64,000 nucleotides of DNA from Alisma plantago-aquatica (Eukaryota > Streptophyta > Magnoliopsida > Alismatales > Alismataceae): contig OY856412.1 of assembly GCA_963693085.1 (NCBI GenBank), forward strand, positions 1,129,876,744-1,129,940,743. The letters are read 5' to 3'. The notes below the pieces were generated by a model that was not told the origin of the DNA, searched no databases, and saw only the letters and a program-made list of their open reading frames with translations. The position numbers and the translations under genes are program-made. Each line of letters begins with the position of its first letter. Positions within the stretch are counted from its first letter, which is position 1. Positions 36,523 to 49,710 of this stretch are shown one piece after another.

Positions 36523-39500
36523 ATGAAATTTTCTTCTTGGAATATTTGTGGTGCTGCAAATCTTCAAAGAAGAAAAAAAATACGATCCCACATTTATAAA
36601 AATAATATAGACCTCATTTCCATCCAAGAAACTAAAACCTACCTCACCCCTTTTGCCCTCAAAACTATAGGTGGTTATAGAATCACAAACTGGATTCAAC
36701 TACCCCCTAAGGGCTTCAAAGGTGGTATCATTGTCAGTTATAATAACCAGACTCTTATCATGCAAAACTCTTCAATTCTAAAATTCTCCATAACTATTGA
36801 TTTTAAAAATCTCTCTGACGGATATCTTTGGTCTTTCTCTGGTATCTATGGGGAACCAAGGTATGATAAATCCCCATTCCTAGAGGAGCTAAACTACCTC
36901 TACACAAATTATCACCTGTCTCCCTGGGTTCTTGGTGGTGATTTTAATCTTATCACCCATATCTATGATAGACACAATTCAAATCCTTCCTCTTCTTCGA
37001 TGTCAGTAGATGATAAAAAGTTCAGCCAGATGCTAACAAACCACTCTCTTATTGACCTTGTTCCCTCAAATGCTTTATATATGTGGTCAAGAAACCAGTC
37101 ATTTGCTAGACTTGATCACTTCATTTGTTAAAATCTTTGGGAAGACAAGAATCCACTCTCATCTATCTATATCTCCCACAGAACTATCTCAGACCACTTT
37201 CCCTTAATTCTCGAAACTACTTCTTGCTCTTGGGGTTCTCGTCCCTTCAAATTTGAAAACAACTGGCTCTCCATGGAAAATTTCTCCAGATCCTGTCTTG
37301 AAGCCTGGTCGCTTGCCAACCCTCAAAACAACAAACATGGGTCTTCACATCCTAAAGAATACAAAATATATCAAAAATCACATTAAAAAATGGAAATTTC
37401 AAAATCCCTCGACCTTATCTGAAATTCAAAAAAATATTGAAGACCAGCTTCTCTTTGTTGAAAAAGACCCATCTGCTGATCCAGCTTTGGTCCTATCAAT
37501 AAAAGATGACCTTGATCACATAAATAACAACATTGATACAAGATGGAGACAAAGGGATAAGATCACATGGGCCAAAGAAGGTGACAAAAATACAAAATAT
37601 TTCCATAAAATATGTAACCAAAACTTTAGAAATAATGCCATAACTCACCTAATGATAAATGGCAGACTCACTTCCCATAAACAATCCATCATAACACATA
37701 TAAAAAACCATTTCAAAAAAATCTTCAATAATAACCACAACCCAATTTGTCTAAATAACCTCAAATGGAATACCATTTGTCAAAATAAAATAAAAAACCC
37801 TCAAGATCTCATCAAACCTTTCACCCCTGATGAATTACAAGCTGCTATTTCTGACCTTGGTAAAAATAAATCCCCTGGATCTGCTGGTCTAAATGTGGAA
37901 TTCTATTTGGCTAACTGCAACCATTATAAACATGATTTTCTTGCCTTTCTATCCGCCTTCCACACCAGTTCAAACCCACAAAACATCATCAAATACATTA
38001 ATAAAACCTTCATTACCCTGATAAAAAAAAATAGTCAGCCTGAATTTATCTCTCACTTCAGACATATCAGCCTCATAAACACCTCATATAAAATCATCAC
38101 AAAAACTTTAGCAAACAGGATCAAACCTCTCATGGATGACATCATTCCTCTTAACCAATGTGCCTTTCTTAAAAATAGAAGCATTCAAGATGCCTTTTTA
38201 ATGGTCAATGAAACGATCCACCATTGCCACAAAAAAAAATCCCTCTCCTTGCCATCAAACTGGACTTCGAAAAAGCTTTTGACTTTGTTAACTGGCAATG
38301 CCTGTTGAATACTCTCAAGGGATTTGATTTTCCTGACAGATGGATTTCTTGGATCCATGCATGTATCTCAACAAATCATTTCCCCACCATCATCAATGGT
38401 GTTCCTCTTAGCTGTTTCCATAATTCTAATGGACTTAGACAAGGGGACCCTCTCTCTCCATACCTCTTTATCATTTTAACCACTATTCTCTCTCGCATGA
38501 TTCAAATGGGAAATCAAAATGGGCTTATCTCGGCTCCTGATGTCTGTAAGGACAACATCATTCAATTCGCTGATGACACCATCATCTTCTCCTCTACAGA
38601 AAAATCCTTTGTTCAAAATATTTTTAGGATCATAGGTTTCTTCTCATATATCTCTGGGCTAAAAGTAAATATACAAAAATCATCCATCTTCGGGGTAAAC
38701 ATTCTTCAATCCTATTTGGAGCACCTCAAAGACTTCCTAAAATGCAAGACTGAAGATTTCCCTATCAAATACTTGGGTCTCCCCATCACTCCTTATTACA
38801 TTACAAATGCTATTTGGAACCCCATAATCTCAAAAATAAACTCCAAACTCACAAACTGGGCAAACAACTTCCTAAACCTCTCAGGTAGGCTCACCCTTTT
38901 AAACAGTGTCATCACACCAATAACAACCCACTTCTTGAGCTGCATTCCCTTACCCTCAAAAACTAAGTCCATTCTAGATAAAATTCAAAGAAATTTCCTT
39001 TGGAATAATTTCCACAAACTAGATAAACTAGGGAAACATTACCATCTAGTTAATTGGAAAACAATTTCTGCTCCTCTGGATCAAGGAGGTTGGGGAATAA
39101 TAAACATTGAAACGCACTCGCTCTGCCTCATTGCCAAAATCATTGACTGTCTAATTCAAAACAAAAAGAAAATCTGGACCAATCTCATCAAATACAAATA
39201 TTATCAAAACTCATCTCCTTGGCACCAAATCCATCTGAAAACAACCTCCCCTCTTTGTAAATTCATCAATAAAAATATACAAACGATTTCACAAATGTTA
39301 AATACTCTCCTCATTCACACAAAATTATCTCCTTCTGGTTTGATCCATGGTTCGAAAACAACTCTGTTTTAAATCTCAAACCATCATGGTCCATTCCAAA
39401 TAATCTCCTCAACCTAAGGATTGATAAAGCCCTTTCACTAATCACCAGTAACAGATCAAATTCCTTTAAAAGATGTATCCTTTCCCAGGTAAGTCAAAAT

Positions 39501-40037
39501 GAATTCAGACATCTTTCAAGTTCTATGGAAAACAACACCTCAAATATCATCACATGGAAATGGGGGAAAGATTATTCGGTTAAACTTGCTTACAATTTTC
39601 TCTCTTTCAGAGGCATATCCCCTTCATCATCAAAGATTTGTAAACAAAAATGGCCACAAAAATACAAAACTTTATTATGGCTTCTTTTACATAACAAACT
39701 TCTTTCAGGTGAAAACATCACAAAAAAAGGGTTTCATTGGTCCGTTTAGATGTTCCCTCTGTGAAAAAAATAGTGACTCGGTCAGCCACATCTTTAAATG
39801 CTCTTTTTCTCACATTTCATGAGAAATTACCTTCCTCATCTCCAGGAAGCCATTTTCCCCATCCAAACAACACCTTTAAGACTTTATAGAAATTTCAAAA
39901 GCAGTGATCTTTTCACCACAATCTGCTGGAATCTTTGGAAAGAAAGGAACAATAGAACTTTCAACAACAAAAAATTTTTGGCAAGAAATGTTATAACTCA
40001 AGTAGATGCCGATCTTCATATCCTTACTAAACTGTAG
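36523..40037 (+). pseudogene. LINE ORF2: endonuclease and reverse transcriptase (broken)
   Basis: The enzyme nicks target DNA and reverse transcribes LINE RNA at the nick. It starts at MKFSSWNICGA (36523), 58 bases after ORF1. The APE endonuclease shows QETK, SGIYGEP, GGDFN, ARLDHF and SDHFPLIL. RT shows LGKNKSPGSAGLN (Pro-Asp now Ser-Ala), INKTFITLI, FLKNRSIQDAF, LDFEKAFDFVNW, GLRQGDPLSPYLF and the catalytic FADDT near 38566. Downstream come LGLPI, a GGWGI block and a zf-RVT-like CSLCEKNSDSVSHIFKC, then WNLWKERNNRTF. A TAA at 37129, a frameshift near 37250, another near 38255 and several near 39370-39740 break it. Confidence 0.93.
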
Positions 40038-40412
40038 GAAAATTAGCAGAAGGGAGACAGGATGAATCAGAGGAAGGAGAATCAGAAGCTGCTTTTCTTT
40101 GTGACCTTAAAGCTATGGTGGACGATGAGACTGGCGTCAGCTTAGTACAGCAACAACTGTGACTTATCTTTCTAGTTCAAGGGCAGCTCAAACAACAAAA
40201 TCTCTAGGATCCAAAACTTTTTAATTCACAAGGGGCTTTTTTTAAGGGATGCCCCCCACGTTAGCAAAACAATGCTCTCATAGGCTTATTTTCCTTTTTA
40301 GTCTTTTTTTCTTTCCACTGTCGTTTACAATCATTTTGTAGGTTTTCCACATAAGCAGGTTTTTTCTTGCTTGATGTGCTTTTAATAATAACATTACCTT
40401 TCCTAAAAAAAA
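40038..40412 (+). other. LINE 3' non-coding region and poly(A) tail
   Basis: T-rich 375 bases ending in CCTAAAAAAAAA immediately before the right target duplication. No gene. Confidence 0.85.
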
Positions 40413-40428
40413 AGAAATAGATTCATGA
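40413..40428. repeat. LINE target site duplication, right copy
   Basis: Exact repeat of 32871-32886. The chromovirus integrase resumes here as IHDELGT. Confidence 0.95.
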
Positions 40429-40780
40429 CGAATTGGGTACTTGATTGCTTTTAGTATTGCCTATCATTCTCATACGGATGGACAATATGAGCATATAGTC
40501 CAAATCCTAGAGGACTTACTCCATTCTTGTGTCGTGGATTGGAGTGGCTCTTTGGATATGAACCTTCCCTTGGCTGAATTTGCATACAATAATAGCTATC
40601 AGGCCAGCATTGGGATGCCTCTGTATGAAGCTTTATATGGTTGGCCATGTAGATCACCCTTACATTGGGATGATGTGGGTGAAAGGTCTTTGCTAAAATC
40701 TGAAGAACTATAGTTCTATGTTGATAAAGCTGACTTGATCATTAAGAAAAGAATGAAGGCAACTCAAGATAGATAGAAAA
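40429..40780 (+). pseudogene. Chromovirus integrase, C-terminal half
   Basis: Continues after the LINE with AYHSHTDGQYEHIVQILEDLL, where the third catalytic residue (Glu) is kept, and LPLAEFAYNNSYQASIGMPLYEALYG. A frameshift at the start of this part and stops after KSEEL (40711) and QDR interrupt it. The GPY/F-like module follows at about 40784-41008 (KLSPRYVGPFEILQRV). Confidence 0.9.
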
Positions 40781-40783
40781 TGT

Positions 40784-41008
40784 ATGCCAACCAACATAGA
40801 ATGGGATACACATTTTCTTGTAGGAGAATCAGTCTATCTGAAAGTGAAACCCTTGAAGTCTATTGCTAGATCAAAAATCAAGGGCAAGTTGAGTCCTAGA
40901 TATGTAGGACCTTTTGAGATACTTCAACGAGTTAGGGAATGTGCTTATCGACTAGCCTTGCCTCCATATTATGAGAAAATGCATGACGTGTTCATGTATC
41001 TATTCTAA
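40784..41008 (+). pseudogene. Chromovirus integrase GPY/F module
   Basis: A frame reading FLVGESVYLKVKPLK, KGKLSPRYVGPFEIL and CAYRLALPP matches the post-integrase module that in chromoviruses precedes the chromodomain. It ends at a frameshift near MHDVF, after which the chromodomain is reached in another frame. Confidence 0.85.
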
Positions 41009-41063
41009 AGAAATACGTCAAGGACCCATCTCATGTTTTGACCATCGAACCTCTGGAAATCTG

Positions 41064-41238
41064 AGAAGATTTGACCAACAAAGAATACCCCGTGAATATC
41101 CTTGACACGAGGGTCAAGCAATTGAAGAATAAGGATATGCAATTAGTGAAGCTGTTTTGGAAGCACCACGGCCTCAAGGAAGCAACCTGGGAAATGCAAT
41201 CTGAAATGATAAAGACTTACCCTCACCTTTTCATTTAG
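41064..41238 (+). pseudogene. Chromovirus chromodomain
   Basis: EDLTNKEYPVNILDTRVKQL, then LVKLFWKHHGLKEATWEMQ and KTYPHLFI match the chromodomain of Tekay/Del elements. It is intact over its length to a TAG at 41236, preceded by a TGA in the linker. Chromodomains are thought to direct integrase to methylated histone H3. Its place at the C terminus of pol classifies the element as a chromovirus. Confidence 0.88.
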
Positions 41239-41263
41239 TCATGGATTTTGAGATGAAATCCCC

Positions 41264-41280
41264 CTCAATGGGAGGTGAGT
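41264..41280 (+). other. Polypurine tract of the chromovirus
   Basis: AATGGGAGGTGAGT directly precedes the 3' LTR start TGTAACATACTC. Confidence 0.7.
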
Positions 41281-44200
41281 TGTAACATACTCAATTTTGG
41301 TGCCAATTTTAAATACTGATCCTTGATTTCTAATTTTACAAAAAATCAAGAGTTTCAATTTCTTATGAACCCTATTTGAAATACCTTGAAATCCTATCAT
41401 AGAAATGTGAATTTCCCTTGATGGGTATAGTCATATCATTTGAAATTTAATTGGATAATTGAAACCTTATTTTAATTCTTGGCTTTGAAATTATCATAAT
41501 TAAGCTTAATTCTTAAGTTAATCATGACACTAATCACATTGGACCACCTTGGAATCACCAATTAGAGACCTGACCTTATGGAGGCAGAGTCATTAGAATT
41601 ATATCACAAATTGAAAAATAAATGGACATGTTGATGGAGATATATAGATCTATAAGTTTCTAGAGCAATAAATGTATACATGGATTTAATTCCAAACGTT
41701 ACTTGAGGCATATGGGCCTTGATTTGCTTGGACCCTTTAGCAGCTGGTCACGCTACATTATTTCCCCCGCAGACTATGGTCTCCTCTCCCCACGTCTAAC
41801 TCCCGTTGTCAGTCCCCACGTCTCACCCCTACGATGCCCTCTAGCCACGACTGCATGGCCCATCCACCATCGACTCCCCAACACAGAACAAAAGGGAATG
41901 ATGTTGGGCATTAAAGACCAGAGGAGATAACAAACAAAATGGTCATTCAACCCAACTACGCCGCCTCGGCTAGCATCGACGTTTCCTGACTCATAGATGC
42001 TAACCCTAATGGGGATCCCTATAAAGCACCTCCCCACCATGCGATGGACCAACACCTCCACAATAGCTTCAGATCTCGCCCTCGAGTTCTCCCCATCCAC
42101 CTATCGATCATAGCATTATTGCCTCCTTCCTTAACCCGCCAGCCGCTCTTGGGTGCCATCAATGACAGACCCTTCCCTGATCCCCCTCTGCCACCATCAA
42201 CACCTGGGCACCCTAGCCTAGATGAGCGCCTGCTCTGATCTCAGCTTCCCTCACTTGTAGCGTCATTGGTCTGGGCAGGACCGAAGAACGACAACCACTG
42301 CTCCTCCTCCTAATCCCTGAGCTCCCTTAATACCCAGATGTCACCAGCCTCGCCCCAGCCTCCTTCTCCAGCCGCAACCCCATCGGCCTGCACAAGTGTG
42401 CCACAACACCTCGATGCCATCGTGACCATAGCTACAAGTCTGACGACTGTCAAGAGAATGATGTAGCCACCACCTCGTGACTACTGCAAGCCGATGACCG
42501 TTCTCTACCTGATCTAACACACATTGCTTGATTATGCTGCCAACGTCAATTTTGTGGCCACCGGTGACAACAACCAAGACTACGATGAGGACAGTTGTCA
42601 AACAAGAACACCCCTAAAGACACCGGCACCCTAGGAGGTAACTACTCTGGTCTCCTACTAGCTGATCATAATTGAGATACTAATAAGTTAATATGAGAAT
42701 GGTTAGGGTAAGAATGTGTGGGATCTGATCTCCAGACCTATTAATGAAATAAAATAACATATACATATGCATGATTCGATGATTAATGTCATATAAATCA
42801 TATTCATGCATGCACATGTTGAATTCCATGTAAATTATCCTTATTAAGTATGTATGTCCTAGGTAATATACATGACTACATGTAAATGAAGTAAAAGAGA
42901 AACACATACATGCATGACCCTACCATTAGTACACTGCAAATCCAAATTATATAAACATATGATGACCTCCATGTATATATTTATCTTATTTAATCCATAT
43001 GTACATGTCCCTACCATGGGTATAATACAAACTATAGTTAGCTATACTTATTATGACCATGCATGAGGAAGTATAGAAGATTAATGAAATTCCCAAGGAT
43101 TGCATTATAGTAAGTATACTTATCACACCATATTGATTACAACCTAGCATCAAAGAAAAGGTATAATGATAAGGATGTTAAGAACTATACATATGGAGAA
43201 ATCAAATGAGGAAAACCCTAACTCGGATTACCCTAAGTTTTCTACCAATCATATAAACTATTTTGTTCTAAATGTAAATGTAGGAATGTAGACATAAGTA
43301 GTATTATGTGAAATACGAATTTTATATATTATAAATTAACATGAGTAACAAATACTCTAATACATGTGCATAATTAAATTACCATTCTGACCAAAAGGGA
43401 ATTAATGACCTCATGATAATTCTATATAACCATCAAATTTAATGTGGGGTAAAATGGTAATTTTACCTAATGAGAATCTAGTGGATAATTTCAAAGCCAT
43501 GAATTACAAAATGACATGGGATGTTTCCCCTTTTTTCTAGGATTTGAAACCTCACAGCAAGTGAACCTAAGTCGTGGAAATTGTTGAACTTTTCTTGGAA
43601 TACAAGGTACTAGATCTACTATTTTGATTGTTGAATTATTTTCCCTCTTGATAGACATACACACATATCTTGAATAGTGGTAAATTACATATAGTTTTGA
43701 AACCTCTACTTTTTCTTGAAAGTTCACCACTCTTATTTTGTAATTGATGAAATGTTGTGGATAAAATATTTTGGCACTGGACTTGATCTATTTGGAGTTT
43801 TGACTCCCTATGGACTTTGGTCCCTTGGGCTTTGTCCCTATAGAGCTTTGGCTCACTTGAGTGGGCCAAGTACCCCATAACCCTATGTAGTGGATAGGGA
43901 TTAATTGTCCCCCAGTTAAATGGAATAGCTAATAAGGCATTAGTGTCATTGTCTCCTAGAGTGTGAGAACACAAGGCACTTAGCCCTGGAAAAGATATGA
44001 TAGAAAGGTGCCAAAACTTGTCAGATTAATATCTTGGAATTGATATACTTTGTGGATAATGTGGATAAACATTGCTTATTTGAAATGTTGAATCTTTCCT
44101 AGTAGTGATATTGTGAAAGATTTTCCATCTTGAAATTGATATTTGAATTCTTACTTGTTAGCCTTTAGTCTACCAAACAATTCCTTCCTATTTTTATTAT

Positions 44201-44577
44201 GAAACTAAATCCCATTTCGCACATAGTTCAATAATATGGATATAGTACCAATTTCTGCTGACCCATTCTATCTTTTGGTCCAGGTCGTGGTTTACTATCC
44301 CTCTGGGATATTGCATGGATAGAAGGACCTACTCATCTGGAGTCTTCCACAGTGGAGTACTGAGTTAAAGCTAGGAGCATGGCAAGGTGTCCTTTGTGTG
44401 GCATAGCACTTTTATGTTTATTAGCATTTTGATGTAGTCCCTTATGTGGAAAATAATGTTTTGTTCTTAATTCTTATGTTTGTCAAGGAAACAAACACTA
44501 TGTTCCTTATTGTTTATGATATTGAAGACTTTGATTATCATATTATGTTACACATGGTTTGGAACTATGTCATCATA
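41281..44577 (+). repeat. Chromovirus 3' LTR (3.3 kb)
   Basis: Partner of 8660-11975. Its last two bases are TA where the 5' LTR has CA, and GTGAA follows directly. Substitutions and indels between the two LTRs are clearly more frequent than between the Athila-like LTRs, agreeing with the order of nesting. A TATAAAG match lies at 42020-42026. Confidence 0.93.
42020..42026 (+). promoter_or_regulatory. Candidate TATA box of the chromovirus 3' LTR
   Basis: TATAAAG, same context as 9432-9438. Confidence 0.45.
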
Positions 44578-44582
44578 GTGAA
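44578..44582. repeat. Target site duplication of the chromovirus, right copy (GTGAA)
   Basis: Matches 8655-8659. Confidence 0.9.
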
Positions 44583-47180
44583 TCAATCTATGAACATGCT
44601 TGATTGATCATAAAGAGAATTTATAATGTAGAAACATACAAAGAATAATGGAATAACTACACACACTTGTTTAACATCTCATTCATCTTATTATACCCTA
44701 AACCCACATGAGGTGTAACACAACATGTGAAAGAATCATAGAACGCTACAATCTCAACCAGGGTAATGGGACATCTGCCTCTCGGCGGCTAATGGGAGTG
44801 GCTAGATATGTCAGACTCCACCTCTCAACCTGGGTACTCAGGCAGTGAGTCAAGTCCATCAGGCTTACTATGCATCAGTGGACCTACTGACCACTAATCA
44901 CTACAACATGTAACATAGGTACCACCAACATCCCCGATTGGTATTTGGTAGCACACAACTATAAAGATTCTACCGTACTGGTGAAGACCCCTACACCCTA
45001 CTGGTGCACTCTGGCTTACCTCGATCTGGACTACCTACAGTCAGAAAACAATTTCCTCCCCACAACGCAGTCCTCATCCTGTAAGGATTCTACAATGTCC
45101 AGGGCATCTAAATGTCTAATTTACTCTTTACATTCACAATTCAATCATCACATCAACATATCTTAGTTTAGCTCTATAAACCATTCATTTCATAGACCAT
45201 CTGATAACATTTACCACAACTGAACTATTAAGCATCACCACATCTCACACTGAGAACATGGTAATCACAATACTTTATTCATTGAACACCCTATCCTTAG
45301 GGTTTCATTTGCCTCGATCACTTATCTCATGGCTCTCATAAAGATTTAATGCATCATAAACATTCACTGAATAAAGATTGCTTTCAACAAATCATATACA
45401 ATCAATGTATGTATGAAACCCTAGAACTGAGATGAACTTGGGTTTCCATGCCATTCACTAAGATATCATGCATCAAGAATAACATTGAATAAATAAATTC
45501 TATGATGTCAAGATAAACACTTCAAATGGATTTCACAATATCTATTCGCAAATTTCCAACTTTCCACTCATCTAGGGTTTCAACCCTCTCTACTGAGATA
45601 TCAAGCGAACACTTTCACATCACATGAAATCCAAGATATTATCTGACATGTATGTACTACACATTCATATAAACAATCATTCATAATCAATGAGATTCAG
45701 ATAGACAAATTTCTCTATTTAATTATACTGCAATTTCAATCATAGCCGAAAATCCTAAATTTCAGTTTACTCTTATAACCTCTAGTAAATACATAGGGAA
45801 TTCTCATTAACATGGATTGTATCGATTTATTATATGATTTTATCATCTGAAATTCATTAAAATTGAAGAATAATCCATTTCATATCATTTTACAACAAGT
45901 AGATCAAAGGAGAATCTAGGGTTTGTTTGTCGCATACTAAGCAATTGAAGATTATTGATGATTTAACTACTTTTCATGCAATCTACTGTTTAAAGGAAGT
46001 TCCCACTCAACCTAAGGTGTGAAAACACCTTAAAAACGTAGCACATTCCTGAAAATCTTGATCTCATATCAAATCCCTAGCAATTCACCCGATTCTTCTC
46101 CCTTTCAACTCAGAAAGCCTAGAAATGAGGGATTATGAAGAAAGAGTGAGAAAAGGGGTAGTTTTGATACCATTTTGGATCAAATCAGAGGAGGGATAGA
46201 ATCTTGACATGTGAGAGAATATTCACCATTAAAGTCTATACAAAGAAGCTAAACTTACTTGATTTCATCATATCTCAGATAGAGAAACCCTAGATCAACA
46301 ATTCCACCACTTTCTCCTCTCAAACCCTAACTCTCCCTCTCTCTCTAGGATTTTGTTTCTCTGGAATGAATCAAGAATTATGAGAGCTCCGAATGTGTTA
46401 GGTTGACCATATAGAGCAATTGGGTTGCTTGGGTGAATTGCACATTGACCCCTCACTAAAAGTTTTCTTATTTTAGAAGATTTGTTTTCATAAAAAAGTT
46501 ATTGTAATTCATGTATTTTAGAGATAAAAACTTCTACAAAAATTATGAAAATTTATAATGTTGTTTTTAATTGAGTTATTAAGCTTCAATTAAAATTTCA
46601 AATCATTCTGAGCTACCTTTAAATAATTAAAAATAGAATAGTACACTGCTATCTAGAAATCTACAAAACAGTTGGTTGAAGAGAAAATGCCTCAGAACGG
46701 CCACGCTAGCTACCACGACCATGCTAAGATGGACCGAGCATGGTCGTGCTGCCTACCATGGCCGTGGTGCATTAGTCTCATCAGATTTGTGTACAAAAGT
46801 TGGTCAACTATTAAATTCTACAAAATGGCTATGTGGCCTAGCATGCCCATGCCACCAATGACCTAACACGGTCGTGCTACCCACCACGGTCATGCTATCC
46901 AAGCCTCCAACTATCATTTTCATTTTCCTATGACTAAATCTCTCATTCCTTTCCGACATGAGCATGTTTGGTGAAAACCCTAATTTCAGCCAACTAGGGT
47001 TTTTATTTTCTCAAACCCTATTATACAAAGCGATAACATACTTGAAGTTCTCATTAAGTTTAACACATCATAATTGAACTACCATCCTTAATCATGTTTA
47101 ATCAATGACCAATATAACTAAGCATGTAGTCATCCACATAAACCCTAACTTACCCATTAAGCTCAGATACGGTCATAACA
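44583..47180 (-). repeat. Right (5') LTR of the minus-strand element, second split part
   Basis: 2.6 kb of LTR resuming after the chromovirus. Its last 620 bases match the left LTR at 3761-4382, ending GGTCATAACA. The rest is AT-rich and without genes. Short open frames near 44945 and 46672 lie in LTR sequence and are not considered genes. Confidence 0.8.
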
Positions 47181-48044
47181 CCAACACCTACAATCTTTGT
47201 AAGGTGTTGCAGTGATTATATAATTACGTTGTCACTCATATCCAGGATGAATTCAAAGTATGGAAGGTCATCCACTCAATGTTCAATCCATGTTCCTTGA
47301 ACCAAGATAAGATTGTTTGAGATAATGTAATCTCAATATCATATATTAATTAACATGTGCATGTGCATGCGTTTCTCAGTCTCAGTAATCAAGTGGCCAT
47401 GATATCATACTCTAGTAGGAGGGAAAAATCCCATATCTATCACTCACAGTCTATCCCCATGTGTCAAAGTCACCCATCATCACCATTATAAAAACCCATG
47501 TTTCAGGATTGTGTTTGATATGTCAAAGCGTACCCAACGTCATGTGATGAGTGTAGTGATTTCAGGTCTAAGAACCACAATTACCACCTTCACTATGAGA
47601 GATGAATGTGACCACCACAACCAAATGTTACTCTTAAGGTGGGTCTGTCCAATACACTATTCTATAACATGTATCTATGTGTTTGGTTTGATATTGCCAT
47701 ATCATGACTAATGAGATTTAGTCATCAACCAACTCACACTCTGATCTTATGTGTTGTTGATGTCTATCAGCCTTCCACAATAACAACCGATCATGGACAT
47801 AATGGGGATATGCATATGTATTCTTAAAATTCGTATGATCTCATCCACAAGGGTAATAAGTTGAATACATACATAATTGAGTAATATAATTCTCTAGACA
47901 TCCATAGTGTTTCCTCATTATCACATAACTAGATGAAACAAAATGAATTGGAAGCTTGCCTTTATAAGTACTAATCAAATATTTTACAGGTATATGCCAT
48001 GTCAATCATCACATGATTGTCTCTGTGGACATACCTTACCAACA
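47181..48044 (-). repeat. Copia 3' LTR, partial, minus strand
   Basis: The minus-strand LTR start TGTTGGTAAGG is at 48044, directly preceded (minus sense) by the purine tract GTGCAAGTGGGAGTT, the usual copia arrangement. The other end is not visible because the LARD-like element is inserted at 47180/47181. No gene. Confidence 0.6.
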
Positions 48045-48690
48045 AACTCCCACTTGCACTTAGAGCCTATCACTAATAGATCTCATCCTTAGTGACCTAA
48101 ACATGTCCTACATGCTTCTTCCGTGCTAGTGCTGATTTAGCAGGTTAGCAACACTTTTCTTATAGTCAGTATATTGCATGTTTCTTTATCTCTTTCGCTC
48201 TAAGATGAAATCTCCATAATATGGTATCAGATATTTCATGCCTAACACTTAGCTCCATTGTTTTCAAATTATCACTATTGAGCCATTAATGGTTGGAACA
48301 TCTATAAGTTCATCACATGAACTTATAGATCCATATAGTATCACTCTGTGTTAACAACACAAGTATACTCAGCTTCTATTCTAGAATAGAATTAATGGCT
48401 ATTAGTTTGGAACCCTTCCAACTAATATCACCTATTCTTTCAAATCAAACATTTTTTAATTTGAGATCACTCTGTAATTATGGAATCTCACATCGATGTA
48501 ACTCTTTACATCAAACTCTTCCTTTTATCACTATCCTTATTGACTAAAATCTTATCCTTAAGTACTTCATAAGCACTAATGGCTATCTTTATTGACATTC
48601 AAATAACCCTTATTTGAATTTATCATCATCTTGTCATGTCCAATACATACAAGATTATATGGGATAAGCATGTTAATAGTTGAAGGACGT
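48045..48690 (-). pseudogene. Copia RNase H end of the polyprotein, decayed, minus strand
   Basis: The minus-strand translation in shifting frames shows EAEYTCVVN (family EAEY near the RNase H active region), NNGAK, then VANLLNQ in the place of the copia block NVADPLTKPL, followed shortly by the purine tract and LTR. Order and spacing match the C terminus of a Ty1/copia polyprotein. All frames are heavily interrupted. The upstream limit near 48690 is approximate, where LINE sequence begins. Confidence 0.55.
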
Positions 48691-48703
48691 GATGTCAAGA
48701 TTC

Positions 48704-49710
48704 ATGGGTAGCTCTAGCGATCTCACTGGACAAAACACAGGCGGGCCTAGCGCCGCTGGAGGAAGTGTTCAGATTGGTTTACCGAAGTCGTCCTTAGGTC
48801 CTTCATCCTAAACTATTGAATCCTCTAGAGTCATCTTCCGCTTGATACATCAAGTTTTTGAAGTAAACTCATTAAAAAACATGAAAATGATGTTACAGTG
48901 TTAAAGAAACTAGAGATTGAGGTGAGGGATGATGCTCTAGTATTCCAACAAAAGGAAGTGGATCTGAATGAGATGAAGTAGAGTAATTGTCTTGCAAGTT
49001 ATGTCATCAATTTTAAGGTTCACCTTCTCATATTACAAGGTTACTTAACTCTGACATGGAAGGTTCTATTGCAGTCATGAGTCATTGGAAAGGATTCTTC
49101 CTGATCTGTTTCTCAAACCGTGAAGATTTTGAGACTATTGACGAATGTGGGCAATGGTTTGTGAGAGGGAAGCCATTGATTCTATTGAAATGGAAACTTG
49201 GAGTTGTATTATCGATATTTAGATTAGAAGACATTCTAGTGTGAATTAGAGTTCATGACCTCCTGTTGGAGTTATGGGACTCTAAAATGATTTCTAGGGT
49301 TGGCTCTGTTCTGGACATTCCATTGAGGATGGATACATTCACCCATGATTTTCATAGATTGGAGTATGCTCGACTTCAAGTCCTTTTATCTGTTGCTTCA
49401 TCCTTTTTGAATCTATGGAGGTTGTGAGTAGCAACAGCTTGAAGCAAACTATTAATCTAGAATTTGAATGGAATCCAAGTAGATGCCCAATATGTAACTT
49501 GTTTGGTAATAATGATTGTACAAGTAAGTTGAAGGAAAAAATTGGTTTGGGTTCTAAAGAATCTCGTTTCTTCTTATGCAGTGTTTATGCAGGAGACTCA
49601 AGTAAATGGATCCAATGTTATGGCTTCTGCATCTCAAGGGAGTTTACCTAAGCTTTCAATGGTGGTCAATAAGTCTGAAGAAAGTATTGTTCCATTGGTT
49701 GTAGAGACAG
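48704..49710 (+). pseudogene. Second LINE, ORF1 (DUF4283 and zinc knuckle), cut by an LTR insertion
   Basis: From an ATG at 48704 (MGSSSDLTGQ) across several frames: SHWKGFFLICFSNREDF, WFVRGKPLILLKWKL, IRVHDLL, SKMISRVGSVLDIPLRMD and EYARLQVLL. These are the successive blocks of the DUF4283 domain of plant LINE ORF1. A knuckle-like CPICNLFGNNDC follows near 49480. Stops and frameshifts throughout. The ORF is cut at 49710 and continues at 53907. Confidence 0.8.

Larger units (their letters stand above)
32887..40412 (+). mobile_element. Full-length L1-type LINE (7.5 kb)
   Basis: It is bounded by a perfect 16-bp duplication and ends in CCT plus an A9 tail. Inside are a 5' non-coding region, ORF1 with a zinc knuckle, and ORF2 with APE-type endonuclease, RT and a zf-RVT-like C terminus: the plant L1 layout. 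It is inserted in the integrase core of the chromovirus in the same orientation. Both ORFs carry stops and frameshifts, so it is inactive, but the perfect duplication suggests moderate age. Confidence 0.95.
8660..44577 (+). mobile_element. Chromovirus (Ty3/gypsy, Tekay/Del-like), nearly complete, twice interrupted
   Basis: LTRs at 8660-11975 and 41281-44577 are flanked by GTGAA on both sides. Between them are a tRNA-Met primer site, gag with zinc knuckles, protease, RT, RNase H, integrase and a C-terminal chromodomain, in the order of plant chromoviruses. The pol gene is interrupted by the Athila-like element (13374-30441) in protease and by a LINE (32887-40412) in integrase. Without these the element is about 11.3 kb. 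Every frame is broken by stops and frameshifts, and several catalytic aspartates are changed, so it is inactive. Chromodomains in this group are thought to guide integration to heterochromatin, fitting its landing inside another LTR element. Confidence 0.93.
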
